This document shows positions 8,269-16,966 of a stretch of DNA of 64,000 bases, one piece after another. The notes below the pieces were generated by a model. It was given only the letters and a program-made list of their open reading frames with translations, did not search any database and was not told where the DNA came from. The position numbers and the translations under genes were made by a program. Position 1 is the first letter of the stretch, and each line of letters starts with the position of its first letter. The stretch spans positions 1,302,001-1,366,000 of the forward strand of contig OY970262.1 in assembly GCA_963715655.1 (NCBI GenBank), in the 5' to 3' direction. The stretch comes from JANQPD01 sp963715655. GTDB taxonomy: Bacteria; Bacteroidota; Bacteroidia; Flavobacteriales; Schleiferiaceae.

Positions 8269-8823
8269 TTAAAACCTCTGAAGTTCCATCTTCGCATTTT
8301 GCTCTTTCATCAAATCTAAATAATCTTCCAGCTTAAAATCTTTAGCATTAAAAGAACTGCCCCTATTGCGTGTATCTTCTTGGCGCACAATGCTTCGCGC
8401 AAAGCGCCTTATATGTTCTTTAGTGGTAAGCATTAAGCCGGGCACGGGTACATTTTTACCTTCTGCATCTTTAGCTACCATTGTAAAATAGCTGCTGTTG
8501 CAATGCTTTACTTTTCCGGTTTGTATGTTTTCAGATTCTACGCGCAAACCTACCAGCATACTTGTGCGGCCCGTATAGTTTACAGATGCTTTTAGCGTAC
8601 ATAATTCACCTACTTCAATAGGGTTTAAAAAATCAACTTTGTTTACTGATGCCGTTACGCAATAATGCCCGCTATGCTTACTAGCACAGGCAAACGCTAC
8701 TTGATCCATCAAACTTAAAATATAGCCACCGTGTATTTTTCCACTAAAATTAGAGTGGGAGGGTAGCATAAGTTGGGTCATTTTTATTTGAGATTCTGAA
8801 ATCTGTTTAAAAGGTGTATTCAT
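8269..8823 (-). CDS. acyl-CoA thioesterase, hotdog fold
   Basis: 184 aa from the ATG at 8823 (MNTPFKQ); an upstream ATG at 8853 would add ten residues not expected in the family. The hotdog core is visible: NFSGKIHGGYILSLMDQVAFACASKHSG contains the HGG...D active-site helix pattern of acyl-CoA hydrolases, then VTASVNKVDFLNPIEVGE and GRTSMLVGLRVESENI strands. Hydrolyses acyl-CoA esters in the cytoplasm; chain-length preference is unknown. The last 38 codons are duplicated in the downstream chimera. Confidence 0.88.
   Translation of the reverse strand: MNTPFKQISESQIKMTQLMLPSHSNFSGKIHGGYILSLMDQVAFACASKHSGHYCVTASVNKVDFLNPIEVGELCTLKASVNYTGRTSMLVGLRVESENIQTGKVKHCNSSYFTMVAKDAEGKNVPVPGLMLTTKEHIRRFARSIVRQEDTRNRGSSFNAKDFKLEDYLDLMKEQNAKMELQRF
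8291..8406 (-). repeat. Direct repeat copy 2 (thioesterase 3' end, parental)
   Basis: Parental copy of the 116-bp repeat inside the thioesterase gene; five silent differences from 7281-7396. Confidence 0.95.
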
Positions 8824-8997
8824 TCTAATTTTAGCCACATTTAAAAATAGCAATATACATCGTCCTATTAATCTTTTATAGTCTTCCTATAACAGAAATT
8901 CACTTAATTTTAAGAAAATTAATATGGCAAATTTTTTGCTATTTTTTGCATTCCTGAATGCTCTTAATAATTTTTGCTTTTAACCAAAAACACCTGT

Positions 8998-9630
8998 ATG
9001 CCAAATAACATTATAAATAAAATCTTTGGGGTTATCCTATTAAGTACATATTTAACCTCAGCGCAACCTATTGAAAAAACCTCTCCTTTATTTAATATAG
9101 GCTTAGGCTTTGGCGGAATGGGACTCACCTACAGAGATAGTGTAAACGAGCGAAAGCACTTAAATTATTTACACTTCAAACCCTTTATAGGATACTACAT
9201 TACCCCAAAATTAGAAGCAGGGCCAGTGTTTGAATATTTACGCGGACGTACCAATATTGAGGGATATTCTAATGGCGATGGGTATGGTTTTGGCGCGTAT
9301 GCTAGGTATAATTTCACAGGGTTTAATCCTGTGAAATTCATTTTCTCAAAAACACGCATCCGTTCTTTTTTTTATGTGCAAACGGAATCGTTATATTCCA
9401 CTATTTCGTATCAAGACCCCACCCAACCAACCTTTGATGATAATTTAAACAATTGGGCTATACTGCCACAAGTAGGTTTGAAAATAGGGTTATACAAGCA
9501 ACTTTTTATAACCTTAGGTTGCACGTATCATTTCATGAATGGTTTTCAACCTACGTTGCCTTCTCCTGTTCAGTCAACGTTTGCTTTGGAATATGTATTG
9601 GTAAAGAAGACTAAAAAAGATGGGAAATAA
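8998..9630 (+). CDS. outer-membrane beta-barrel protein, secreted
   Basis: 210 aa from the ATG at 8998 (a TTG at 8974 is open in frame but lies in the promoter). Signal peptide MPNNIINKIFGVILLSTYLTSAQ. Thereafter alternating hydrophobic strands with many aromatic residues and glycines (FKPFIGYYITPKLEAGPVFEYL, GFGAYARYNF, PQVGLKIGLYKQLFITLGC) as in small Bacteroidota outer-membrane barrels. TAATTTTTG (8968-8976) is a plausible -7 region. Overlaps the next gene by 11 bp, so the two are co-transcribed. Confidence 0.75.
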   Translation: MPNNIINKIFGVILLSTYLTSAQPIEKTSPLFNIGLGFGGMGLTYRDSVNERKHLNYLHFKPFIGYYITPKLEAGPVFEYLRGRTNIEGYSNGDGYGFGAYARYNFTGFNPVKFIFSKTRIRSFFYVQTESLYSTISYQDPTQPTFDDNLNNWAILPQVGLKIGLYKQLFITLGCTYHFMNGFQPTLPSPVQSTFALEYVLVKKTKKDGK

Positions 9631-10222
9631 CTTTTTTGTTTTTTTATTGGTGGCGCTTAGCTTTCCATGCTATAGTCAATGGAACAAAGATGTATGGATA
9701 GGGAGTTCACTTACCGTAATACATAACCCCATTGACGTAAATTTAAGCGGGAAACCGTTGGATGATTTTATACACATAGAATATACTTGGAATATAAATG
9801 TAAGTGTGGCTTTAAATGAGCGCTTTAGGGTAGGTGCTCAAAATATGTTAATTTGGGCAAATACGGATGAAGCTCCCGTGCGTGCTAATCTGCTTGGTGC
9901 GTTTGGTCAATTTAACCTAGTGCCATTGCGCAATAGAAACCGCTTATTTACTGAGTTTGATGCAGCTTATGGCAACTACTGCGCGTGCGGAGAATCTTTT
10001 CCTTTTCAAAAAAATGGCTTGTTTTATTTAGGCTGGGGCATAGGTTATAACAGAAGCTTGTCAGACAACTTAGCTTTGGAAATAGGTTTTAACGCGTATT
10101 ATATTTTACAAGATGTTCCGGAAAAACAAACCTACACCCAGTATATTATTGGTTTGGAGTATCGGATATTTAAAGCCGAACGGAAAGAAAAGGATCTTCT
10201 GCCCAGATTTGAAACCAATTAA
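9620..10222 (+). CDS. outer-membrane beta-barrel-like protein
   Basis: 200 aa with signal peptide MGNNFFVFLLVALSFPCYSQ. The mature part has barrel-like strands (FRVGAQNMLIW, FYLGWGIGYNRSLSDNLALEIGFNAYYIL, QYIIGLEYRIF) and likely sits in the outer membrane. Starts inside the previous gene and seems a distant relative of it in style, not clearly in sequence. Function unknown. Confidence 0.7.
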   Translation: MGNNFFVFLLVALSFPCYSQWNKDVWIGSSLTVIHNPIDVNLSGKPLDDFIHIEYTWNINVSVALNERFRVGAQNMLIWANTDEAPVRANLLGAFGQFNLVPLRNRNRLFTEFDAAYGNYCACGESFPFQKNGLFYLGWGIGYNRSLSDNLALEIGFNAYYILQDVPEKQTYTQYIIGLEYRIFKAERKEKDLLPRFETN

Positions 10223-10248
10223 CAGTCAGTTTGGAGAGCTAGTGAATT

Positions 10249-10638
10249 TTACAATTTATATTCCATTACAAAACTATGCCCACCTTCTTTTCTATCCAAT
10301 TCCATTTTTCCACTTAGGCCAACTAATGCACCCGTTCCGCTATCAGGAATTACCTCTAAAATCAAACGGTCGGCTCCTTTATTCATAATGCCAAAATGCT
10401 GTAAAGCAAAGGTGCCTTTTTTACCGTTTAAAGTGCCTTCAAATTGTTCTAGCGCTACATAGCCGGCAGATCCTTTTACGGTGGTCATGGCGCTAAGCAT
10501 TTCACCTTGGCTCGTGCCGATTAAATCTCCCGCAAAGGTTTTATTAATACTCATGCGTCCTAATTGCAAACCTTCTTTTGCTTGTGCAGAAAATTCTAAA
10601 GGTTGTAGGTTTACTTCAAAAGTTCCGGTAGCTTTCAT
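10249..10638 (-). CDS. DUF3224 family protein
   Basis: 129 aa, no signal peptide. Matches the DUF3224 pattern: N-terminal MKATGTFEVNLQPL, MSINKTFAGDLIGTSQGEMLSA, AGYVALEQFEGTLNGKKGTFALQH, and terminal GTGALVGLSGKMEL. The family forms a small barrel related to allene-oxide-cyclase-like folds; activity is unknown. Convergent with the beta-barrel gene pair. Confidence 0.85.
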   Translation of the reverse strand: MKATGTFEVNLQPLEFSAQAKEGLQLGRMSINKTFAGDLIGTSQGEMLSAMTTVKGSAGYVALEQFEGTLNGKKGTFALQHFGIMNKGADRLILEVIPDSGTGALVGLSGKMELDRKEGGHSFVMEYKL

Positions 10639-10680
10639 GTAAATTTATTTGCCCACTAAGGTATAATATTAAGCCAATAG

Positions 10681-10715
10681 AAATAAAAAAAGGTCATAAT
10701 GAAAATTATGACCTT
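10681..10715 (-). terminator. Rho-independent terminator of the 34-aa gene
   Basis: AAGGTCATAAT (10690-10700), loop GAAA, ATTATGACCTT (10705-10715): an 11-bp perfect stem. On the minus strand it is followed by TTTTTTTATTT, so it ends the transcript from 10844. Confidence 0.85.
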
Positions 10716-10739
10716 CGTACGTTTAAATGTTATTTCCAA

Positions 10740-10844
10740 TTAATCTCTGGAAGCCTTTTTTGCTTGTTTAGCTGCTTTTTTTTCTTTTGGAGATTTTGCA
10801 GGCTCCTTCTTTACATTCTTTTTTGCGTCTTGTGCTTTTGCCAT
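10740..10844 (-). CDS. 34-aa lysine-rich small protein
   Basis: ATG at 10844, stop at 10740-10742: MAKAQDAKKNVKKEPAKSPK followed by EKKAAKQAKKASRD. Very basic, no signal peptide or membrane segment. It has its own transcription unit: a TACGGTTTG -7-like box on the minus strand (10876-10868) and a strong terminator 25 nt after the stop. Similar short K/A-rich proteins occur in Bacteroidota, in my recollection, with no known function; nucleic-acid or ribosome binding is only a guess from charge. Confidence 0.65.
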   Translation of the reverse strand: MAKAQDAKKNVKKEPAKSPKEKKAAKQAKKASRD

Positions 10845-10942
10845 TTTTGTGAGATATTAAAGTTTTGCAAACCGTAGTAAAAGTACTATTTCCCCTTAAA
10901 GTGTAGTTCATCTTGGTAAAATATTTTTTGTAAGCGTATTTG

Positions 10943-10974
10943 TTTTGTGAACATCCTTTTGCCACATACCTTTC
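10943..10974 (+). promoter_or_regulatory. Promoter of TonB receptor gene
   Basis: TTTG at 10943-10946 (-33) and TACCTTTC at 10967-10974 (-7, one mismatch to TAnnTTTG) separated by 20 nt, close to the Bacteroidota ideal. The ATG at 10996 follows 21 nt later. Confidence 0.55.
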
Positions 10975-10995
10975 CATTCAAATCATTAGTTGATT

Positions 10996-13119
10996 ATGCG
11001 GGTTTTGTGCGCCATTTTATTCCTTATTTCTTTTAACGTTTTTGGTCAGCAGGAAGCCATGTTGCTTGATACCGCTACCGTTGTATCTGCCAATAGCTTT
11101 CAAATTAGCCTTACGCCAGCGGTTTTAGCAAGTAACCCACAGTTGGTAAGTACCAACCAAAACTTAAATTTAATTTTAGGCGTAGCCGCTTTTGAAGGCA
11201 CTGCGGGTACTTCAAAAATCAGCTATCGTGGCATGGGCGCCCGCACACAATACACCACTTCGCGCACCTTGGTTTATTTAAATGAAATTCCGCTTACGTC
11301 CATCCAAGGGTTTAGCAACTTTGAAGATATTAATCCTGCTTGGGTGGGAAGTACTATATTTTATGGCACCAATCCTACTGCCTATCCTGCCGCTTTGGGC
11401 GGAATTTTAGCGTATAATTTAGCGGGCAATCACTTTGCAAATGCTTCAAAACTTGAAATAAATACCGCGCTTACCGTTGGTTCTTTTGGCTTATTGCAAA
11501 GTAACTCATCGGCAAACATGGCTACCAATAAAATACACGCTTTCGCGGGATATGAAAATACTTCTAAAGCAGGCTGGCGCGATAACAACGGGTTAGAAAG
11601 AGAATCGCTAATTTTAAACACTGGCTTTAAATTAAACAATCAATCTACCCTTAGTTTTTTAGCCTATGGCATTAAAAGTAGAGTGGAAATTCCTTCTTCA
11701 CTTTCGTTTTCGGATTTTCAAAATAATCCCGAAAAGGCGGCCGATTCTTGGGCGAATATTAAAGGATTTAAAGCCTACAACCGATTAATTACAGGTATTA
11801 CGTATGCCAACGAAAAAACGGCAGCGCATCATTATACGGTAAGTACTTTTTACCGCTACTATCAAAATTTTGAAGCGCGGCCTTTTAATATTCTACAAGA
11901 AACAAGGCACAGTGGTGGTGTTAGGTTAAAAGCAGAAAAAGCGGCTTGGGCCATCGGCAATGGTAAAGCAGCTATATCTGGTTTTGCTGAATATCAAATA
12001 GGAAATGAAGCATCAAATACGTTTCAAAATTTGTTTGATAGTTTAAACAATACCTTTAATAATGTAGGAGCGGCTATTAATAAAAATAGATTGATAGGCC
12101 AGCGTTTAAATGGTGGTGTACAAATAATGTTTAACACCAAAAACAGGAATTTAAAACAAGTAAATACTTGGCAGTTTGCTGGAGGTGTTTCAGCTTTATA
12201 TCAATACAACCATTTGAGGGGATCAGAAAATGTGGGGTATTCCATTCCTTTAATTTTAGCCCCCAATGCATCCGTAAGTTATACCCATTTAAAACTGCCC
12301 AATGTAATACCAACCCTTAAAATATATCGGAGCTACAGTATTCCTGCTTTAGAAGAAAACCTTGACCCCAACGGAAATTTGAATACCAATTTAGCACCTG
12401 AAAAAGCCTGGACGGGTGAACTTGGTCTCCATTGGATTTTGAACAAAAGCGGATTTACTTTAGATGCAAATTACTATTATACACAGGTGCAAAATTTAAT
12501 TGTGCCGCGTGTAATATCTCAAGATCAGGTGATTGCAACCAATAGTGGCACAAGCGAGCATACGGGTTTAGAGTTTTTGCTTCATTACGCTTCTAATAAA
12601 TTCTCTAGTCAGAATAAATTTTGGACGGAAATTTCTTTGGGTGGTTACACAGGTAGTTTTAAGTATTTGGCTTTTAGCGATACCGCAGGTTCTTTTAGCG
12701 GAAATGCGTTACCCGGTTTCCCCGATTGGCAAGTAAACTCATCTTTAGAAATACATTATTCTAATCAAAAAAGTTGGCGTGCTATTGATAATAAAAAAGG
12801 AAATAACGTAAAATTAACTACCGGAATTTTGGCACGCTACACGGCTGGTTATGTTATTAATGATGCAAATACCGTTACTACGCAACCTTACTTTTTGGTG
12901 CAAACTTGGGTTTCTGCTACGCGCAATTTTGGGAAGTACTTTATATGTGCTATAAATGCTGGTGTACAAAATATAAGCAATACACAATACGCAGCTATGA
13001 CGGTGGTAAACAATCAAGCTTTTGGCGGTGGTAGCCCACGGTATTATTACCCTTGCGAACCGGTAAATTGGTTTGGAGGTATATCAGTAAAGTATTTATT
13101 TGATGTAAAAAGCAAGTAG
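10996..13119 (+). CDS. TonB-dependent outer-membrane receptor
   Basis: 707 aa from ATG 10996 (a TTG two codons upstream is also open). Signal peptide MRVLCAILFLISFNVFGQ. Plug domain in roughly residues 30-160, with the RGMGARTQYTTSRTLVYLNEIPL loop; the rest alternates into barrel strands. This resembles FecA-like TonB receptors, and no carboxypeptidase-like N-terminal extension or SusD partner is present, which argues for a small ligand such as a metal complex rather than a glycan. The neighbouring TSUP permease starts 1 nt after the stop and could carry the product over the inner membrane (inference). Confidence 0.85.
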   Translation: MRVLCAILFLISFNVFGQQEAMLLDTATVVSANSFQISLTPAVLASNPQLVSTNQNLNLILGVAAFEGTAGTSKISYRGMGARTQYTTSRTLVYLNEIPLTSIQGFSNFEDINPAWVGSTIFYGTNPTAYPAALGGILAYNLAGNHFANASKLEINTALTVGSFGLLQSNSSANMATNKIHAFAGYENTSKAGWRDNNGLERESLILNTGFKLNNQSTLSFLAYGIKSRVEIPSSLSFSDFQNNPEKAADSWANIKGFKAYNRLITGITYANEKTAAHHYTVSTFYRYYQNFEARPFNILQETRHSGGVRLKAEKAAWAIGNGKAAISGFAEYQIGNEASNTFQNLFDSLNNTFNNVGAAINKNRLIGQRLNGGVQIMFNTKNRNLKQVNTWQFAGGVSALYQYNHLRGSENVGYSIPLILAPNASVSYTHLKLPNVIPTLKIYRSYSIPALEENLDPNGNLNTNLAPEKAWTGELGLHWILNKSGFTLDANYYYTQVQNLIVPRVISQDQVIATNSGTSEHTGLEFLLHYASNKFSSQNKFWTEISLGGYTGSFKYLAFSDTAGSFSGNALPGFPDWQVNSSLEIHYSNQKSWRAIDNKKGNNVKLTTGILARYTAGYVINDANTVTTQPYFLVQTWVSATRNFGKYFICAINAGVQNISNTQYAAMTVVNNQAFGGGSPRYYYPCEPVNWFGGISVKYLFDVKSK

Positions 13120-13120
13120 C

Positions 13121-13858
13121 ATGATTTATTTTTATCTAGCTTTAGCGGGAGCCATTGCTTTTACCCTTAGCACTTTAACAGCGGGAGGTGGTGCCCTTAT
13201 GCTCTTACCTATGTTAAGTTTTTTAATTGGCGCCAAGCAAGTAGCTCCGGTAATGAATTTGGGTAACTTTATTGGTCGCCCGGTGCGTTTGGTGCTTTTT
13301 TGGAAAGACATAAAATGGGAAATTGTACGCTACTACGTGCCCGCATCTTTGCTTGGCGCTTTTTTAGGCGCATGGTTACTTTCTTCCTTTCAAAGTAATA
13401 CTATGCAGTTTGTAATAGGTCTCTTTTTGATTTCTACCATTTTTCAATACCGCTTTGGTAAAAAGAAGCGCAGCTTCAATATGAAGCTTTGGTATTTTAT
13501 TCCGCTTGGCTTTTTCATTCCATTTATTTCCACCGTTACCGGTGCGCTGGGCCCTCTATTGAATCCCTTTATGCTCAATTATGAAATGACAAAAGAAGAG
13601 CTCATTGCCACCAAAACCTTTAATTCTTTTGCTGCAGGTGTAGTGCAAATTAGCAGCTATACTTTTTTTGGTAGCCTATACGGAGAGCTTTGGTATTGGG
13701 GTTTGGCTTTAGGCTTAGGGATTTCCGTAGGCAACTATTTTGGTAAAAAAGCTCTAAAGAATATAACTGAAACAAACTTCAGAAAATTGGCCATTGCTTT
13801 TATGGTTATTAGTGGTGTACTCATGATTATTCAATCTATAAGCGGCTTTGTCTCGTAA
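13121..13858 (+). CDS. TSUP (TauE/SafE) family permease
   Basis: 245 aa integral membrane protein with about 7-8 hydrophobic helices. N-terminal FTLSTLTAGGGALMLLPMLSF and the repeated GALGPLLNPFMLNYEM half show the two-repeat TauE/SafE architecture. Family members move sulfite, sulfonates or other organic anions. Begins directly after the TonB receptor stop, so a shared transcript is likely; the transported species is unknown. Confidence 0.87.
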   Translation: MIYFYLALAGAIAFTLSTLTAGGGALMLLPMLSFLIGAKQVAPVMNLGNFIGRPVRLVLFWKDIKWEIVRYYVPASLLGAFLGAWLLSSFQSNTMQFVIGLFLISTIFQYRFGKKKRSFNMKLWYFIPLGFFIPFISTVTGALGPLLNPFMLNYEMTKEELIATKTFNSFAAGVVQISSYTFFGSLYGELWYWGLALGLGISVGNYFGKKALKNITETNFRKLAIAFMVISGVLMIIQSISGFVS

Positions 13859-13909
13859 TTGACAGTGTACACAAACACTTTTACGGAGGTTTGTATTTAA
13901 ATAAAACGC

Positions 13910-14644
13910 ATGAAAAATTTTTTACCTACATTTTTACTTTTTATCGGAATGACTTTCGCGCTAAGCGCCCAAGTGCAAAATGCAGAAGTGGTTACGTGCA
14001 ATAATGATACGAATAGCATATATGATGTTTTGGGTACCGGCAAAGTGTTGCTAATATCCTCAAACGGAACTGATTGTAGCGCATGTGCAAATAGGGCAGG
14101 AGCTTTACAAACATGGGCCGCCAACAATACGGCTAACGTGCAAGTTTGGGGCGCCATGACAAAAATTTACAGTAACAACAACCCTAATTGTCGCGAAGTA
14201 GCAGATTGGATTGTGTTAAATACATGGACGGCTATTTTCACTTTTGTGGATGACCAAAAACAATGGCGCGATCAAGGTACTCCCCGTTATTATGTGTATG
14301 ATCCGCGTGACAGTAGTTTAGTATATAATGGTTTTTCTAATACCGATGCACAAGCAAAAGCTTTGGAAATTGCCGCACAAGTGCTCTCACAAAAGGAGCG
14401 TGTGGAAATATTGAAACCAAGATTGACGTATTTTAAAAATTCTTGGTCTATTGTAAACCTTAGTCCTGATAATTACGTAATTGAGATTGTAGATTTAACC
14501 GGTAAGCCTGTAAAAAGAATTACCAAGGAAGCAGAAAACGGAGAGATTAATTTTTCCATTGCAGATTTAAATCGTGGTATTTTTTTAATTACCATTCGCA
14601 ATAAAAAAGGTTTGTTAGACGTTATTAAAGCACGTCATATATAA
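13910..14644 (+). CDS. secreted thioredoxin-like protein with T9SS C-terminal sorting domain
   Basis: 244 aa. Signal peptide MKNFLPTFLLFIGMTFALSAQ. The central part has a CSAC dithiol (NGTDCSACANRAGAL) and strand VLLISS before it, suggesting a thioredoxin-like fold. The C-terminal ~75 residues (NLSPDNYVIEIVDLTGKPV..., INFSIADLNRGIFLITIRNKKG...) fit a type A T9SS sorting domain. So the protein should pass the inner membrane by Sec and the outer membrane by the Por system. Substrate unknown. Confidence 0.78.
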   Translation: MKNFLPTFLLFIGMTFALSAQVQNAEVVTCNNDTNSIYDVLGTGKVLLISSNGTDCSACANRAGALQTWAANNTANVQVWGAMTKIYSNNNPNCREVADWIVLNTWTAIFTFVDDQKQWRDQGTPRYYVYDPRDSSLVYNGFSNTDAQAKALEIAAQVLSQKERVEILKPRLTYFKNSWSIVNLSPDNYVIEIVDLTGKPVKRITKEAENGEINFSIADLNRGIFLITIRNKKGLLDVIKARHI

Positions 14645-14672
14645 GATAAAATTTCATTTGGTTGGTTGGAAA

Positions 14673-14710
14673 GAGCTTGAACGCTTCATGTGTTCGGGCT
14701 CTTTTTTTTT
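14673..14710 (+). terminator. Rho-independent terminator
   Basis: GAGCTTGAAC (14673-14682) pairs with GTTCGGGCTC (14692-14701), 10 bp with two wobbles, followed by nine T. Confidence 0.88.
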
Positions 14711-14746
14711 ATATTTTTATCCCGTGCTTAATTTAATGTTCACCCA

Positions 14747-15856
14747 ATGCAACATCTTTCTAAAACAGCTTTACTCGGTTTATTTTTGATGGCTACTTTT
14801 TTGGCACATAGCCAAACCTTTATAAAAGCGTATGATGTAAATGCGCCACTTACATGGGATGATTTTATGGGAAAAGCGCCACAAACGAATACAGCAAGCC
14901 ATGCTGAATTTTATTTTGGCTACCGACCTTTAAAAGAGAAAACCAATGATTCCGTTATATATAGATTAAAAGCAGTTGGTTATTTTGATAAAGGGCTTTC
15001 TTACGTTGCAGAAACGAAGAAAAATGATGAGCGGTTAAGGTTTCATCAAGTTCAATTTAAGCTGCTAGAAATTCACAGAAGGCAATTGCAGCAAGATTTA
15101 GATCAGGCAAAACGAAAAACAGATTTTGATGCGCTCTTTAGAAACATTAACGCAACGTTTGTATCTCTAAAAACCAGTTTTGAAAGGGAATATTCTAACA
15201 CTGGTAGCACCACAGTACTGGAAAAATGGGAGTTTAAAACCGATAGTTTACTCGCATCACAAGGCGCGTGGCCAAAACCTGCGGCAACGTATAGCCCTTG
15301 GAGTCTAGGTGTGAGTTACAGCTTAGATTTAGGTTTGTTTGGCCGCCCTGCAAGCAGTGTAGTTGATTATGCACAAAGTTTTACTATTGGCCTTTACGGA
15401 GCTTATAAAAATATAAACGTAGGTGTAAACGGATATGCAAAGTTGTATGAATTTGGAGGTGCTCCCTCCAATTTAGGTACAACTTTAAATCCTGCGGAAA
15501 GTAACAGCGAAGCTTATGCCGCCTTATGCTATGATTTTTGGGCAGGCTATCGATTTTTTAATGGAAAAAAATTAGAGGTGATGCCGCAAATTGGTATCTC
15601 CACCACACCTTTTCAAAATCAAGCGGAGCTTTTAGAAAGCAATAGAAACAAGTTGTTTGCAGGGGTTACCTTAAATTATGTTATCCGAAGAAATCTTTAC
15701 CTTAGTTCTTCTCCAGTAAAGGAGCAAAACACCTACGGAATAACGGGGGTTTATTTTAGTGGTTATGTTTCACAGTATCAGTTTAGAAATGGTGACAACA
15801 GTTTGTACTACATGCTTTCATTAGGCATCAATTTTAGAGGTGGGAATACGCGCTAG
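14747..15856 (+). CDS. secreted protein with degenerate DUF922-like domain, paralog A
   Basis: 369 aa. Signal peptide MQHLSKTALLGLFLMATFLAHSQ. Residues about 30-50 (APLTWDDFMGKAP) match the LxWxDFxGxxP start of DUF922 proteins, predicted secreted Zn proteases. At the place where that family carries HEQxH, this protein has RFHQVQFKLLEIHRRQL, so the metal ligands are gone. The C-terminal half alternates strands ending in F-R-G-G, like a small barrel. A paralog follows after 40 nt. Function unknown; a non-catalytic binding role is possible. Confidence 0.6.
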   Translation: MQHLSKTALLGLFLMATFLAHSQTFIKAYDVNAPLTWDDFMGKAPQTNTASHAEFYFGYRPLKEKTNDSVIYRLKAVGYFDKGLSYVAETKKNDERLRFHQVQFKLLEIHRRQLQQDLDQAKRKTDFDALFRNINATFVSLKTSFEREYSNTGSTTVLEKWEFKTDSLLASQGAWPKPAATYSPWSLGVSYSLDLGLFGRPASSVVDYAQSFTIGLYGAYKNINVGVNGYAKLYEFGGAPSNLGTTLNPAESNSEAYAALCYDFWAGYRFFNGKKLEVMPQIGISTTPFQNQAELLESNRNKLFAGVTLNYVIRRNLYLSSSPVKEQNTYGITGVYFSGYVSQYQFRNGDNSLYYMLSLGINFRGGNTR

Positions 15857-15896
15857 TAGCGTTCATTAAGGCGTTCAATTTTATTAAACTGTATTA

Positions 15897-16949
15897 ATGT
15901 TATATAAAATATATAGTATTTTACTGTTAATCTTGGCCTTCAATGTTCATCTAAAAGCTCAAAGTTTAATTAAGTATTATTCTGAAGAAGATGATTTATT
16001 ATGGGCAGATTTTCAGGGTTTGACACCGAAACAATCAGATGAAAGCAAAGCAAAATTTTACCTAGGTTTAAAACCAGAGGTACAAAAAAGGGGTGATTCT
16101 GTAATTTACAGAGTAAAAGCGGTTGGATATTTTGACAAAAGCCTTTCCTATTCTTTTGATAAAGACAAAAGCGCTAAAAAACTCAGGTTCTTTAGAAATC
16201 AATTTAAACTTTTAGAACTTACAAGAAGGCAACTACAAGTAATTGTAGATACGCTGGGCTATAAGGCAAATCTAGACGAGGTTTTTAGAAATGTTAACGC
16301 AGAATACATATTGCTTTCCAACAACTTTACTTCTGAATATGTAATAGATAATTCAAGTATTGTGCTGGATAAATGGGAAGCACGTATTGATAGCTTGTTT
16401 AATGCGTTTGTATTTTATGAGTTCCCAAAATCGCTTGTGAGCCCTTGGAGCTTTGGTGTCAATTTTGGCTTTTGTTTTTTCTCCTCTAGCAAAGCTGCCG
16501 ATAATATTTTGTCTCCTTTTGGTTTTACTCGTGGTATTTCTCTGTTTTACAAAAAGATAGGTTTTCAAATTAACATAAGAAGTGTAGAGCTTTATAACGA
16601 TGTATTGAATAATACTTATAATTATTTACATCAACAAGATTTTTTGCTGGGCTACAGATTACTAACAAAAAATCATTTCGAAGTATATCCATTAGTAGGA
16701 ATTACACGAACATCTCAATCTTTAAATGGTGTTAACGCTGTTAATTTTACAGCTGGCATTGCGCTTAATGTAGTGCATAGGCGCAACTTCATGTTTTATA
16801 AAGTTCCGTATAAAAGTTTAAAGGTATTTACCATTCCTGCTACCGAGCTTCGTTTTTTTGTTAATCCCATTACTTTTCCTGATGGTATCCAAACCTTACT
16901 TTATTCTCTTTCGCTTGGGCTTACTTTTAGAGGGGGACAGATACGCTAG
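15897..16949 (+). CDS. secreted protein with degenerate DUF922-like domain, paralog B
   Basis: 350 aa with signal peptide MLYKIYSILLLILAFNVHLKAQ. Shares with paralog A the W-ADFQG start, DSVIYR-KAVGYFDK-LSY, LRFxxxQFKLLELTRRQLQ, the FRN(I/V)NA block, the WSxGV segment and the terminal SLGLTFRGGQIR. The HEQxH position reads FFRNQ. The pair arose by tandem duplication and is now well diverged. Same transcription unit as paralog A judging from the 40-nt gap. Confidence 0.6.
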   Translation: MLYKIYSILLLILAFNVHLKAQSLIKYYSEEDDLLWADFQGLTPKQSDESKAKFYLGLKPEVQKRGDSVIYRVKAVGYFDKSLSYSFDKDKSAKKLRFFRNQFKLLELTRRQLQVIVDTLGYKANLDEVFRNVNAEYILLSNNFTSEYVIDNSSIVLDKWEARIDSLFNAFVFYEFPKSLVSPWSFGVNFGFCFFSSSKAADNILSPFGFTRGISLFYKKIGFQINIRSVELYNDVLNNTYNYLHQQDFLLGYRLLTKNHFEVYPLVGITRTSQSLNGVNAVNFTAGIALNVVHRRNFMFYKVPYKSLKVFTIPATELRFFVNPITFPDGIQTLLYSLSLGLTFRGGQIR

Positions 16950-16966
16950 TTACCATCAAAATTTAA

